52,479 nucleotides of DNA, taken from positions 1-52,479 of the forward strand of contig DASTAY010000053.1 in the NCBI GenBank assembly GCA_035712345.1, in the 5' to 3' direction. This DNA is from VRUE01 sp035712345 (GTDB lineage Bacteria; Actinomycetota; Thermoleophilia; Solirubrobacterales; 70-9). The position numbers and the translations under genes are program-made. Positions within the stretch are counted from its first letter, which is position 1. Every line of letters starts with the position of its first letter. This document shows positions 1-7,554 of this stretch, in pieces. The notes under the pieces were generated by a model. That model made no database searches. It saw only the letters and a list, made by a program, of their open reading frames with translations, and was not told the origin of the DNA.

Positions 1-767
1 TCCGCACCGAGCCGGGGCCGACGGCGCTGCCGATCGACTGGGAGGCGATCGCCTGGCTCTGGTCGCTCGACGGCTACCCGTCCGACCCCGAGCACGCCCA
101 GTTCGCGGGGAAATCGCTGCGGGGGATCCGGATCTGGCGGGTCGGGGGCGGTGCCTACGACCCGGCGGCCGCCGCGGCCGCCGCCCGCCGCCAGGCGGGG
201 GAGTTCCTCGCTGCCACCGCGCAGCGGCTCCGCACCTACGCCGAGCAGCGCCGCCGCCGCGGCCTCCTCGTCTTCGCCATCGACACCGAGCTGCTCGGCC
301 ACTGGTGGTCGGAGGGGGCGATCTGGCTGCGCGAGGTGCTTGCCGGGGCCGCCGCCGCGGGGGTCCGCCTGCTCACCGTGCCGCAGGCGCTGGCCGAGCA
401 CGAGCCGGTCGAACGCCCCCTCGTTGCCTCGACCTGGGGCGAGGACAAGGATTTGCGCACCTGGGACTCACCGCCCGTCGCCGACCTTGCATGGGGGGCC
501 CGCCGGCTCGAGCTGCGCCTGCTGCGCGCCCTGGGGCAGGGGTTGCCACAGCCGGCCGCCGCACGGGCCGCGCGCGAGCTGCTCGCCGCCCAGTCGAGCG
601 ACTGGGCGTTCCTCGACAAGCGCGGCCAAGCGGGCGACTACGCCTTCCGGCGCGCGACCGGCCACGCCGAGGCGATGCTCGAGGCCATAGACTCCAGCGC
701 CAGCAGCGACCCGAGTATGCGTGCCCTAGCCCCGGACATGAGCCTCGCGCCTCTGTTGGAGCCCTGA
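1..767 (+). CDS. GH57 family alpha-glucan branching enzyme (DUF1957), 3' part
   Basis: The reading frame enters from the left edge (first full codon at base 3) and stops at 765-767, so only about the last 254 residues are present. The segment FAIDTELLGHWW (encoded near 277-312) matches the conserved acidic block of GH57 enzymes, in which the Asp is a catalytic residue. It is followed by the helical C-terminal part typical of DUF1957 branching enzymes (WGEDKDLRTWDSP, WAFLDKRGQAGDYA). Members of this family build alpha-1,6 branches in glycogen-like glucans in the cytoplasm. The next gene, 21 bp downstream, is a GT4 glucosyltransferase. The same pairing occurs in mycobacteria (Rv3031/Rv3032), where it makes methylglucose lipopolysaccharide or glycogen. 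Family assignment is confident; the exact polymer is inferred. Confidence 0.85.
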   Translation, partial: RTEPGPTALPIDWEAIAWLWSLDGYPSDPEHAQFAGKSLRGIRIWRVGGGAYDPAAAAAAARRQAGEFLAATAQRLRTYAEQRRRRGLLVFAIDTELLGHWWSEGAIWLREVLAGAAAAGVRLLTVPQALAEHEPVERPLVASTWGEDKDLRTWDSPPVADLAWGARRLELRLLRALGQGLPQPAAARAARELLAAQSSDWAFLDKRGQAGDYAFRRATGHAEAMLEAIDSSASSDPSMRALAPDMSLAPLLEP

Positions 768-788
768 ACAGAGGCTCCGACCACGTCG

Positions 789-1982
789 ATGACCCGTGTC
801 CTGATCCTCTCCTGGGAGTACCCGCCGCTGATCGAGGGTGGCCTGGCGCGACACGTGCGCAAGCTCTCCGAGGCGCTGGTGGAGCGCGACGTCGAGGTCC
901 ACGTCCTCACCCGCGGCGGCGAGGAGTCGCCCGCCGAAGAGCGCCGCGGCGGCGTCCACATCCATCGCATCCGCGAGCCGCGCCGCCCGACCGAGCTGAG
1001 CGAGTTCGTCGCCTGGGTCGAGCGGATGAACTCCGACATGCTCGCCGCCGGCGTCGAACTCGGCGACCGCTACGGCTTCGACCTCGTCCACGGCCACGAC
1101 TGGCTGGTCGCCAACGCCGGCGACCACCTCGCGAAGCGCTTCGACGCCCCGCTGGTGACGACGATCCACGCCACCGAGCACGGCCGCCATCAGGGCTGGG
1201 TCGACAAGCACCCGCAGAGCTACATCCACGGGGTCGAGCGCTGGATCACCAACCGCTCCGAGCGGACGATCGCCTGCTCTCACTACATGCGCGAGCAGAT
1301 CGTCGACATCTTCGGCGTCGAGGAAGAGCGGATCGACGTGATCCCCAACGGGATCGACCCCGACGACCTGCCCGCCCAGGACCCCGCGGAGCTGAAGCGC
1401 CTGCGCTCGGAGTTCGCCAGGCCGGAGGAGAAGCTGGTCCTGCTGATCGGCCGCCTCGTCTACGAGAAGGGCTTCCAGCTGGCGCTGGAGGCGATGCCGC
1501 GGGTGATCGCCGAGGCGCCGGGGACGCGCTTCCTCGTCGCCGGCTCCGGCACCCATGAGGAGGAGCTGCGCCGCCAGGCGCGCGAGCTGGGGCTGATGGA
1601 GCACGGCACATTCCTGGGCTGGATCGGCGACGACGTGCTGCACTCGCTCTACCGGATCGCCGACCTGACGGTCGTGCCCTCGATCTACGAGCCCTTCGGC
1701 CTCGTCGCGCTGGAGGCGATGGCCTCCGAATGCCCGTGCATCGTCGCCGACACCGGCGGCCTGCGCGAGGTCGTGCCGCACGAGGATGTCGGTCTGCGCT
1801 TCCGCTCGCACGACCCCGAAGCGCTGGCCGAGGTGGCGATCCGCGTGCTGCGCGACGACGAGCTCGGGCGGCGCCTGGTCGCCGAAGCCTATGAGCACCT
1901 GCGCCGCTTCGACTGGGGCGACGTCGCCGAGCAGACCGCCGCGGTCTACGCCGAGCTCGCCGGCGACCCCAGCCCGGCCTGA
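789..1982 (+). CDS. GT4 family glycosyltransferase, glycogen-synthase-like
   Basis: 397 residues with two Rossmann-like halves. The N-terminus MTRVLILSWEYPPLIEGGL carries the donor-loop glycines (usually P-x-x-GGL) of GT4 glycogen synthases. The C-terminal half has LIGRLVYEKGF and the nucleotide-sugar site PSIYEPFGLVALEAMA (E-x7-E motif). No signal peptide or membrane segment is present, so it should act in the cytoplasm. It lies 21 bp after the GH57 branching enzyme gene, probably in the same transcript. The likely reaction is alpha-1,4-glucosyl transfer from ADP- or UDP-glucose onto a glucan that the GH57 enzyme branches. A role in a capsular or methylglucose polymer rather than storage glycogen cannot be excluded. 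Confidence 0.85.
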   Translation: MTRVLILSWEYPPLIEGGLARHVRKLSEALVERDVEVHVLTRGGEESPAEERRGGVHIHRIREPRRPTELSEFVAWVERMNSDMLAAGVELGDRYGFDLVHGHDWLVANAGDHLAKRFDAPLVTTIHATEHGRHQGWVDKHPQSYIHGVERWITNRSERTIACSHYMREQIVDIFGVEEERIDVIPNGIDPDDLPAQDPAELKRLRSEFARPEEKLVLLIGRLVYEKGFQLALEAMPRVIAEAPGTRFLVAGSGTHEEELRRQARELGLMEHGTFLGWIGDDVLHSLYRIADLTVVPSIYEPFGLVALEAMASECPCIVADTGGLREVVPHEDVGLRFRSHDPEALAEVAIRVLRDDELGRRLVAEAYEHLRRFDWGDVAEQTAAVYAELAGDPSPA

Positions 1983-1986
1983 GCGT

Positions 1987-2301
1987 CTAGTTCGATCGCG
2001 ACTCGGCGGCGTCGCCGAGCGAGAAGCTGCCGCGGCTGGTGCTTCCCGGCGACCAGTCGATGCCCTCGATCAGCTCGCTGGGCGGGACGGAGAGGGCGCC
2101 GGCGAGCTTGATCACGGTGTCGATGCGGGGCAGCCGTTCTCCTCGCTCCAGCAGGCCGATCTCGGTCCGGTGCAACGAGGCGCGAATGGCGAGCTCTTCC
2201 TGGGAGAGGCCGGTGCGTTTGCGGCACCGGTTGAGGTTCTTCCCGAAGGCGGTGGCGATGTCCACCAGCAGCATTCTTCTGTCGGCCACCATGTTTCTCA
2301 A
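1987..2301 (-). CDS. XRE-family helix-turn-helix regulator
   Basis: 104 residues. A Cro/C1-type HTH spans about residues 18-75 (FGKNLNRCRKRTGLSQEEL, then ASLHRTEIGLLERGERLPR, then IDTVIKLAGALSV), followed by a Ser-rich tail. The chosen start is TTG at 2301, which has GGGAGG about 10 nt upstream; the internal ATGs at 2292 and 2274 are alternatives. It is convergent with the GT4 gene (4 bp apart) and divergent from vapBC. A perfect palindrome at 2383-2397 lies in the divergent region and is a candidate binding site. The target is unknown; local autoregulation, or crosstalk with vapBC, is inferred from position only. Confidence 0.8.
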   Translation of the reverse strand: MRNMVADRRMLLVDIATAFGKNLNRCRKRTGLSQEELAIRASLHRTEIGLLERGERLPRIDTVIKLAGALSVPPSELIEGIDWSPGSTSRGSFSLGDAAESRSN

Positions 2302-2382
2302 CAGATTTGAGCCTCCCTAGCCCCGTTGAACCGACCGACTCCCGTTGGCTTCGAGTCGAACCGACTTGGCGCTGTTAATTCC

Positions 2383-2397
2383 TTGTCTAACAGACAA
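2383..2397. promoter_or_regulatory. Palindrome TTGTCT-AAC-AGACAA, candidate XRE operator
   Basis: Perfect 6-bp arms around a 3-bp centre, in the 164-bp region between the divergent XRE and vapB genes. This size and symmetry suit a dimeric Cro/C1-type regulator, and the XRE gene is the nearest candidate. Assignment to that protein is inferred. Confidence 0.5.
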
Positions 2398-2440
2398 TAC
2401 CGTGCTATCATGACGGAACTACTGCAGACAACGAGCCACT

Positions 2441-2465
2441 GGTGTAATCGGCGTACGATTACACC
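2441..2465 (+). promoter_or_regulatory. vapBC operator: inverted repeat touching the vapB start codon
   Basis: GGTGTAATC (2441-2449) and GATTACACC (2457-2465) form perfect 9-bp arms around a 7-bp spacer and end one base before the vapB ATG. VapB antitoxins, alone or bound to VapC, repress their own operons by binding such inverted repeats, so this is the expected autoregulatory operator. Its position over the initiation region implies very short or leaderless vapB mRNA. Confidence 0.7.
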
Positions 2466-2744
2466 ATGGCGCTGAACATCAAGGATCGAGAGACCGAGAA
2501 ATTGGCCGCAGAAGTGGCAGAGCTCACCGGCGAGAGCAAGACCGGGGCTGTGCGGGAGGCACTGCGCGAACGGCGCGATCGCCTCGAGCTCAAACGAGGG
2601 GGCAAGGAGAAAAGGCGGCGAGACCTACGGAGGTTCTTGGAAACGGAGATCTGGCCCCAGATCCCTGAGGAGCTCCGTGGGGGACCGCCGATGACCAAGG
2701 CCGAACGAGAAGAGCTGCTCGGCTACGGCCCGGAGGGAGTTTGA
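2466..2744 (+). CDS. vapB: VapB-type antitoxin
   Basis: 92 residues. The N-terminus MALNIKDRETEKLAAEVAEL followed by TGESKTGAVREALRERRDRL is the ribbon-helix-helix DNA-binding region typical of Rv0623-like VapB antitoxins. The C-terminus, MTKAEREELLGYGPEGV, is the family's toxin-binding tail. The frame overlaps vapC by 4 bp (TTGA), so the two are translationally coupled. The antitoxin should neutralise the PIN-domain RNase and repress the operon through the inverted repeat at 2441-2465. There is no Shine-Dalgarno sequence before the ATG; the operator occupies that position. Confidence 0.9.
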   Translation: MALNIKDRETEKLAAEVAELTGESKTGAVREALRERRDRLELKRGGKEKRRRDLRRFLETEIWPQIPEELRGGPPMTKAEREELLGYGPEGV

Positions 2745-3127
2745 TTCTCGACAGCTCAGCCGTCGTCTCGGTGATCCTCGAAGAGGACGGTCACGATCGC
2801 CTTACCGACGCGATTGCCGACGCGGCGCATATTGCGATCGGCGCGCCGACCCTGTTCGAGACGGGCATGGTCTTGATCGGCTATCTGGATCTTCCCGGCC
2901 GTGGCCTGTTGTCGCAGTTCATCGAGCGCTATGAAGTCATCGTCGCGCCTTTCGATCACCGGCATTGGTCTGTGGCTGTCGAGGCCTTCATCCGCTACGG
3001 CAAGGGCCGCCATCCCGCCGCGCTCAACTACGGCGATTGCATGACCTACGCAACCGCCCACGTAGCCGACCACCCGCTGCTGTTCACCGGCGAGGACTTC
3101 GCCAAGACGGATCTCGTCGCGGCCTGA
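2741..3127 (+). CDS. vapC: VapC-type PIN-domain ribonuclease toxin
   Basis: 128 residues, a full-length PIN domain. The acidic metal-binding residues are visible: D4 in MILDSSAVV, E40 in TLFETGMV, D99 in NYGDCMTYA and D119 in GEDFAKTD. VapC toxins cleave tRNA or rRNA with Mg2+. The TTG start overlaps the vapB stop (TTGA), which fixes the start and couples translation. All catalytic acids are present, so the toxin looks functional. The RNA target cannot be read from sequence. Confidence 0.9.
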   Translation: MILDSSAVVSVILEEDGHDRLTDAIADAAHIAIGAPTLFETGMVLIGYLDLPGRGLLSQFIERYEVIVAPFDHRHWSVAVEAFIRYGKGRHPAALNYGDCMTYATAHVADHPLLFTGEDFAKTDLVAA

Positions 3128-3156
3128 CACGCCTGTCGGTGCGGCGCGAGGGTCGT

Positions 3157-3930
3157 TCAGACCGAGCGCTGGTACGTGCGGAAGGCGCGCATCGCAAAGG
3201 CGCCGCAGAGCAACAGGAAGGCGACGAGCAGAGCGCTCTTGCCGGCGATCGATCCCCAGTCCGGGGAGGCGCTGACCGCGTCGCGGCCGGCTTCCACCGC
3301 CCAGTTGAGCGGGTTGTAGTCGGAGACGGCCTGCATCCAGTCGGGCATCAGGCTCTTCTGCATGAAGGTGACCGACATGAAGGAGAGCGGCAGGAGGAGG
3401 AACTGGACGATCGCGATCAGCGTCTCCTCGCGGCGGATCAGCAGACCGAGCCCGATCGAGAGGCTGCCGAAGGAGGCCGCGACGAGGATCGAGACGAGGA
3501 TCAGCACAGCCACGCCGAGCACGCTGTTGTCGAACGAGGCGCCCGCAACCAGCGCCAGGGCGACGATGATCAGCGACTGGATCGCAATCGTCACCGCGCT
3601 GGAGAAAAGCCGCCCTGCGATCAGCGCGGGACGTCGCACGGGGGAGACGAGGAAGCGATCGATGACGCCACGCTCGATGTCCTGGATCACCGGCATCCCG
3701 GTCCAACCGGCGCCGAAGAAGGCGGTCATCACGACCACCCCGGGGGCGAGGAACTGGATGTAGTTGTCGGAGCCAAAGCCGGGGATGTCGATCACAGAGT
3801 GGAAGAGGGCGCCGAAGAGGAGCAGCCAGATGACCGGCTGGACGAGCGAGACCGCGATCCACCAGGGTTGCCGCCAAAGCGCCATCAGATGGCGGAAGGT
3901 CATGTGCGCCGTATCGCTCAGCGTCTTCAT
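3157..3930 (-). CDS. ABC-2 type transporter permease (DrrB-like)
   Basis: 257 residues with about six membrane segments; the first is around residues 25-45 (IAVSLVQPVIWLLLFGALF). The profile and length match DrrB/NodJ-type ABC-2 permeases. The ATG overlaps the stop of the upstream ATPase gene in ATGA (3927-3930), so both subunits are translationally coupled. Together they form a likely exporter of a hydrophobic compound, lipid or drug. The substrate cannot be inferred; self-resistance or lipid export are both plausible. Confidence 0.85.
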   Translation of the reverse strand: MKTLSDTAHMTFRHLMALWRQPWWIAVSLVQPVIWLLLFGALFHSVIDIPGFGSDNYIQFLAPGVVVMTAFFGAGWTGMPVIQDIERGVIDRFLVSPVRRPALIAGRLFSSAVTIAIQSLIIVALALVAGASFDNSVLGVAVLILVSILVAASFGSLSIGLGLLIRREETLIAIVQFLLLPLSFMSVTFMQKSLMPDWMQAVSDYNPLNWAVEAGRDAVSASPDWGSIAGKSALLVAFLLLCGAFAMRAFRTYQRSV

Positions 3931-4919
3931 CGGGCTCCCTCCCTGGCGCCCGCGTCCTCGGCCGTCTGCGCTTCTGCGGCGCCGAGGGTGCGCCCGGCGA
4001 AGCGCAGGTATACGTCGTCGAGCGAGGGTCGCGCGACGGTGACCGAGGCGACGTCGACTTTCGCCGACTCGAGCGCAGCCAGCACGGCCGGCACCGAGCG
4101 GGCGCCGTCCTCGGCTCGGGCGTGGAGCATGCGCTCGGCGACCAGGACCTCGTCGATGCCGGCGATCGCGGCGAGGGCGCCGCGAACCCGGTCGCCGTCG
4201 TCGGCTCCGGCGAGCTCGACGTGGATCGCGTCCCCCTTCAGCTCGCGCTTGAGCGCATCGGGAGAGCCCTCGGCGACGATCTTGCCGCGGTCGACGATCG
4301 CCAGCTGGGCTGCCAGGTGGTCGGCCTCCTCCAGGTAGTGCGTGGTCAGCAGGACGGTTAGGCCAGCGCCGGTGAGTCGCTCGAGCTCACCCCACATCTC
4401 GGCCCGCACCTCGGGGTCGAGGCCGGTGGTCGGCTCGTCCAGGAAGAGGACCTTCGGCTCGTGCACGAGGGCGACCGCGAGGTCGAGGCGGCGCTGCATC
4501 CCGCCGGAGTACCCGCGCACGAGCCTGTCGCCGGCATCGCTCAGGCCGAACTGCTCGAGCAGCTCCGAGAGTCGCCGCTCGAGGCGCGAGCCCGCCATTC
4601 CGAAGACCTGCCCCTGCAGTCGCAGGTTCTCGCGCCCGGTCGCCTCAAGGGCGAGTCCGCCGGTCTGCGAGACGACTCCGATCGCCTCGCGCACGCGGGC
4701 CGGTTCGCGCAGGACGTCGAACCCCGCGACCGAGGCGGCGCCGGCGTCCGGGAAGGCGAGCGTGGTGAGGATCTTGACAGTGGTCGACTTGCCGGCGCCG
4801 TTGGGGCCCAGCAGGCCGAACACCGTGCCCTCCTCGACGGAGAAGGAGATGCCGTCGAGCGCGGCGACGCCGCCCGGATATTCCTTGGCGAGGCCGTCGG
4901 CCTCGATCGCGATCGTCAA
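3927..4919 (-). CDS. ABC transporter ATP-binding protein (DrrA-like)
   Basis: 330 residues from a TTG start (4919), preceded by a GGGGAG stretch; a GTG at 4928 is the alternative. The open frame runs further upstream, but the protein homology begins at TIAIEADGLAKEYPGG. Walker A is GLLGPNGAGKSTTVK, the signature is VRGYSGGMQRRLDLA, and Walker B is KVLFLDEPTTGLDPE. A C-terminal extension of about 90 residues is typical of DrrA-type export ATPases. It is cotranscribed with the permease that follows. Confidence 0.88.
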   Translation of the reverse strand: MTIAIEADGLAKEYPGGVAALDGISFSVEEGTVFGLLGPNGAGKSTTVKILTTLAFPDAGAASVAGFDVLREPARVREAIGVVSQTGGLALEATGRENLRLQGQVFGMAGSRLERRLSELLEQFGLSDAGDRLVRGYSGGMQRRLDLAVALVHEPKVLFLDEPTTGLDPEVRAEMWGELERLTGAGLTVLLTTHYLEEADHLAAQLAIVDRGKIVAEGSPDALKRELKGDAIHVELAGADDGDRVRGALAAIAGIDEVLVAERMLHARAEDGARSVPAVLAALESAKVDVASVTVARPSLDDVYLRFAGRTLGAAEAQTAEDAGAREGAR

Positions 4920-4996
4920 AGTCCCCACTCCCCGATCCCTGCGGTCTGGCTGTGGTGGGCAACCTACAGCAGCGACGTCGAGGGGGACCGTCGCGT

Positions 4997-5665
4997 TTAT
5001 CCCGGTTGGGAGAGGGTGGTCCAGGCGGTGGGGTCGGGTTCCACCGGCTCGGGCCAGCGCAGGCGTTCGGGAGCGTCGCGCATCCGCACGATCCGCGCCG
5101 GGGCGCCGGCGACCACGGCGTTGGCGGGCACGTCCTTGGTCACGACCGCGTTGGTGCCGACGATGGCGTTGTCGCCGACGCGGACGCCGCGCAGGATGCA
5201 GGCGCCGTAGCCGATCCAGACGTTGGAGCCGACCTCGACCGGGCGCGTGTAGATGCCCTGCCGTCGGATCGGCCGCTCGACCTCGACCACCCCGTGGTCG
5301 AAGTCGATGAACATCGCCCGGTCGGCGATCACGCACTGCTGGCCGATCCGCACCCGCTCGTACGCGGAGATCGTGCACTCCTGGCCGAGCACGGTCTTGG
5401 CGCCGATCTCGACCACGCCCTCGTGGCAGCGGATCTTCGTGCCGTGGCCGATCCAGACGAAGCGGCCGAACTCGATCCTCCCCCGGCGGCCGATCTGCAG
5501 TTCGAGCCCGCTGCCGAGGAAGAGGGGGCCGTCGGTGCGCCAGCGCCGGCCGGCGGCCGTGAGCAGGCGCCGCCGCAGGTAGCGCGCCAGCAGCAGCGCG
5601 TATTTCGGCGTCAGCATGCCGTTGCGGGCGCAGAAGCGGAGGAAGTCGATCACGGCGGGCCGCAC
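4997..5665 (-). CDS. Hexapeptide-repeat (left-handed beta-helix) acyltransferase
   Basis: 222 residues. The central part has repeated [LIV]-G-x4 turns (IGRRGRIEFGRFVWIGHGTK, IGAKTVLGQ, VGSNVWIGYGACILRGVRVG) ending in NAIVGTNAVVTKDVPANAVV. This is the hallmark of LbH O-acetyltransferases such as WbbJ and maltose acetyltransferase. They transfer acetyl from acetyl-CoA to a sugar hydroxyl, often in surface polysaccharides. The start is a GTG at 5665. It diverges from meaB with only 17 bp between the starts, so the promoters must overlap. Acceptor unknown. Confidence 0.8.
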   Translation of the reverse strand: MRPAVIDFLRFCARNGMLTPKYALLLARYLRRRLLTAAGRRWRTDGPLFLGSGLELQIGRRGRIEFGRFVWIGHGTKIRCHEGVVEIGAKTVLGQECTISAYERVRIGQQCVIADRAMFIDFDHGVVEVERPIRRQGIYTRPVEVGSNVWIGYGACILRGVRVGDNAIVGTNAVVTKDVPANAVVAGAPARIVRMRDAPERLRWPEPVEPDPTAWTTLSQPG

Positions 5666-5667
5666 TT

Positions 5668-5673
5668 TAGACT
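5668..5673 (+). promoter_or_regulatory. TAGACT box 9 nt before meaB
   Basis: A TANNNT-type -10 hexamer placed so that transcription would begin at or next to the ATG at 5683. It also lies only 3 bp from the divergent acyltransferase start. See the finding on the recurrent box. No clear -35 was recognised. Confidence 0.45.
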
Positions 5674-5682
5674 GGCGCCCCC

Positions 5683-6645
5683 ATGCCCGACGCCGCCCAG
5701 ACCGGCTCCCTCGCCGAGCGCCTCGTCGCCGGCGACAAGCGCGCCCTCGCCCGCGCGATCACGCTGATCGAGTCCGACGACCCGGCGGGCTGGGAGCTCG
5801 TGCGCGAGGTCTATCCGCGCACCGGCAGCGCGCGGATCGTCGGCTTCACCGGGCCGCCCGGCGTCGGCAAGAGCACGCTGATCGGCGCGCTCACCGCCGA
5901 GCTGCGCAAGGCCGAGCGCCAGGTCGCGGTGCTCTCGATCGACCCGTCCAGCCCCTTCACCCGCGGCGCCCTGCTCGGCGATCGAATCCGCCTCTCCGAC
6001 CACTTCCTCGACCCCGGCGTCTTCATCCGTTCGATGGCCTCGCGCGGCGCCCTCGGCGGCCTCTCCGAGGCCGCGCTCCAGGTCGCCCTGGCGATGGACG
6101 CCGCCGGCAAGGACGACGTCCTGATCGAGACCGTCGGCGTCGGCCAGGCCGAGATCGACATCGTCGACCACGCCGACACGATCGTGCTCGCGCTGATGCC
6201 CGGCTCGGGCGACTCGATCCAGGCGTTGAAGGCGGGGGTGATGGAGATCCCCGACGTGATCGTCGTCAACAAGGCCGACCACCCGATGACCGACACGATG
6301 GTGCGCGAGGTGCGCAGCGTGCTCGCTCTCTCGCACGAGCCCGGCCGCTGGAAGGTGCCGATCCTGCGCACCGAGGCGGCGCGTGGCGAGGGCGTCGCCG
6401 AGCTGGCGGAGAAGATCGACGAGCACCGCGCCCACATCGAGGCCGAGGGGACGCTGGGGGAGCGGCGCGCCCGCAACCTGCGCAGCGAGGTGCTGGGGAT
6501 CGCCGCCTCGCGCATGCGGCGCAAGCTGGAGGCGACCGCCGAGGCCGACCCGGAGACCGCCGGGCTGCTGGAGCGTGTCGTACGGCGGGAGCTCGACCCC
6601 GCCAGCGCGGCGAGCGAGCTGATGGAACGCCAGACCGGTGAGTGA
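5683..6645 (+). CDS. meaB: MeaB/ArgK-family GTPase, methylmalonyl-CoA mutase chaperone
   Basis: 320 residues, the family's usual length. Walker A is GPPGVGKST (residues 57-65), the NKxD motif is VVNKADHP, and the family signatures DPSSPFTRGALLGDRIR and DVLIETVGVGQAE are present. MeaB proteins gate cobalamin loading and prevent inactivation of methylmalonyl-CoA mutase. The mutase genes lie about 12 kb downstream (18815 and 21521), so the chaperone is not in the same transcript. The stop overlaps the start of the next gene by 8 bp. There is no Shine-Dalgarno sequence, and a TAGACT box sits 9 nt upstream. Confidence 0.93.
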   Translation: MPDAAQTGSLAERLVAGDKRALARAITLIESDDPAGWELVREVYPRTGSARIVGFTGPPGVGKSTLIGALTAELRKAERQVAVLSIDPSSPFTRGALLGDRIRLSDHFLDPGVFIRSMASRGALGGLSEAALQVALAMDAAGKDDVLIETVGVGQAEIDIVDHADTIVLALMPGSGDSIQALKAGVMEIPDVIVVNKADHPMTDTMVREVRSVLALSHEPGRWKVPILRTEAARGEGVAELAEKIDEHRAHIEAEGTLGERRARNLRSEVLGIAASRMRRKLEATAEADPETAGLLERVVRRELDPASAASELMERQTGE

Positions 6646-7069
6646 CGCTGCGGCCGAAGCGCTGCCAAGCCTGGCCGAGGCACGCGCCTGGGTCGGCCTG
6701 GAGCTGGACGACGTCGACGGTCGCAGGGTCGGCCGCGTCGAAGGCCTCTACACCGACCCTGAGACCGACCGGCCGGTGTGGCTGGCCGTCGCCGTCGACG
6801 CTCAGCGCCGTGGCCGCTTCGGCTTCCGCCGGCGCGGCGCCAAGGCCGTCGCCGTCCCGCTTCGCGAGTGCGCCGCGATGCCCGGCCGCGCGTGGGCCGC
6901 GCAAGGGGTGGAGGCGATGCGCGCCGCTCCCGCCGTCGATCTGACCCGGCCGCTGCTGCGCGAGCACGAGGCGGCGATCTGCGCCCACTACGGGATCGGC
7001 GCGGCGGTCGGCCGCCACGCCGAGATCGCCACCCGCCCCGAGGGCGCCATCACCGCCCAGCCCGCCTGA
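6638..7069 (+). CDS. PRC-barrel-like domain protein
   Basis: 143 residues from a GTG that overlaps the meaB stop by 8 bp, so it is probably coupled to meaB. Residues of about 15-75 (WVGLELDDVDGRRVGRVEGL, then a Pro/Val-rich strand, then VAVPLRECAA) resemble a PRC-barrel fold, as in the RimM C-terminus and photosynthetic reaction-centre H subunit. The C-terminal half is Ala/Arg-rich and helical with no motif recognised. The function is unknown, and I see no reason to link it to mutase repair beyond the overlap. Confidence 0.65.
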   Translation: MSDAAAEALPSLAEARAWVGLELDDVDGRRVGRVEGLYTDPETDRPVWLAVAVDAQRRGRFGFRRRGAKAVAVPLRECAAMPGRAWAAQGVEAMRAAPAVDLTRPLLREHEAAICAHYGIGAAVGRHAEIATRPEGAITAQPA

Positions 7070-7085
7070 GCCGGTCCTCGCTTAG

Positions 7086-7130
7086 CGCCGTAGAGGTTTG
7101 GTCCGGATACCGGACCAAACCTCTACGGCG
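7086..7130. repeat. Perfect 21-bp hairpin, copy 1 of a dispersed repeat
   Basis: Arms 7086-7106 and 7110-7130 are exact complements around a 3-nt loop (ATA). The arm core GTAGAGGTTTGGTCC recurs in a second hairpin at 42527-42571 with a changed but still paired innermost base pair. It lies between the PRC gene and the lipoprotein gene and lacks a T-run, so it is not a plain intrinsic terminator. Confidence 0.9.
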
Positions 7131-7210
7131 ATCTCTCGGCGCGGCGTCATCTCCCTGTCACATTTGCCCCCTAGCGTGCGAGTCACTGTCCTCTACGAAG
7201 GGAGAAGGAG

Positions 7211-7507
7211 ATGCGCGCACGCAGAGCATTTGCCCTATCCGCCGTTGCGGCGCTGATCGTCGCCGGCCTGCTCGTCGCCGGTTGCGGCGGCGGCAGCGAT
7301 TCATCCAGCAACGTCACGCAGCAGTCGCAGAACGCCGCCGAAACGAGCAAGAGCGACGACGCGATGAAGCACGACGACTCGATGAAGCGCGGCTCGGGCG
7401 ACGATTCGATGCAGCACGAAGGCGAAGCGATGCACGACGACTCGATGAAGCACGACGAAGGATCGATGAAGCACGGGGGCTCGATGACGCACGGAGAAGG
7501 CTACTAG
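7211..7507 (+). CDS. Met/His-rich lipoprotein, candidate copper-binding
   Basis: 98 residues with a Shine-Dalgarno sequence directly upstream (GGGAGAAGGAG). Residues 1-25 form a lipoprotein signal with lipobox LVAGC followed by GGGSDSSS. The mature part holds about seven [SA]-M-[KQHT]-[HRD] units (AMKHDD, SMKRGS, SMQHEG, AMHDDS, SMKHDE, SMKHGG, SMTHGE). Such MxKDx-like repeats bind Cu(I) or other soft metals in known periplasmic proteins; metal binding here is inferred. The gene sits 47 bp before dipZ, a thiol-redox exporter, which supports a role in extracytoplasmic redox or metal handling. Low-complexity coding makes homology assignment weak. Confidence 0.7.
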   Translation: MRARRAFALSAVAALIVAGLLVAGCGGGSDSSSNVTQQSQNAAETSKSDDAMKHDDSMKRGSGDDSMQHEGEAMHDDSMKHDEGSMKHGGSMTHGEGY

Positions 7508-7554
7508 CCTAATCGTCATCTCCACGTAATCCCGGCCTGCCAAGGTAGATCGCG

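Noticed and set aside
4920..5378. Upstream extension of the DrrA-like ATPase frame
   Set aside because: The extra 150 residues are Arg/Asp-rich, antisense to the acyltransferase gene, and not part of any ABC ATPase.
7086..7130. Intrinsic terminator for the meaB/PRC transcript
   Set aside because: The stem is far longer than needed, has no T-run and recurs with covariation at 42527, so I list it as a repeat; a termination effect is still possible.
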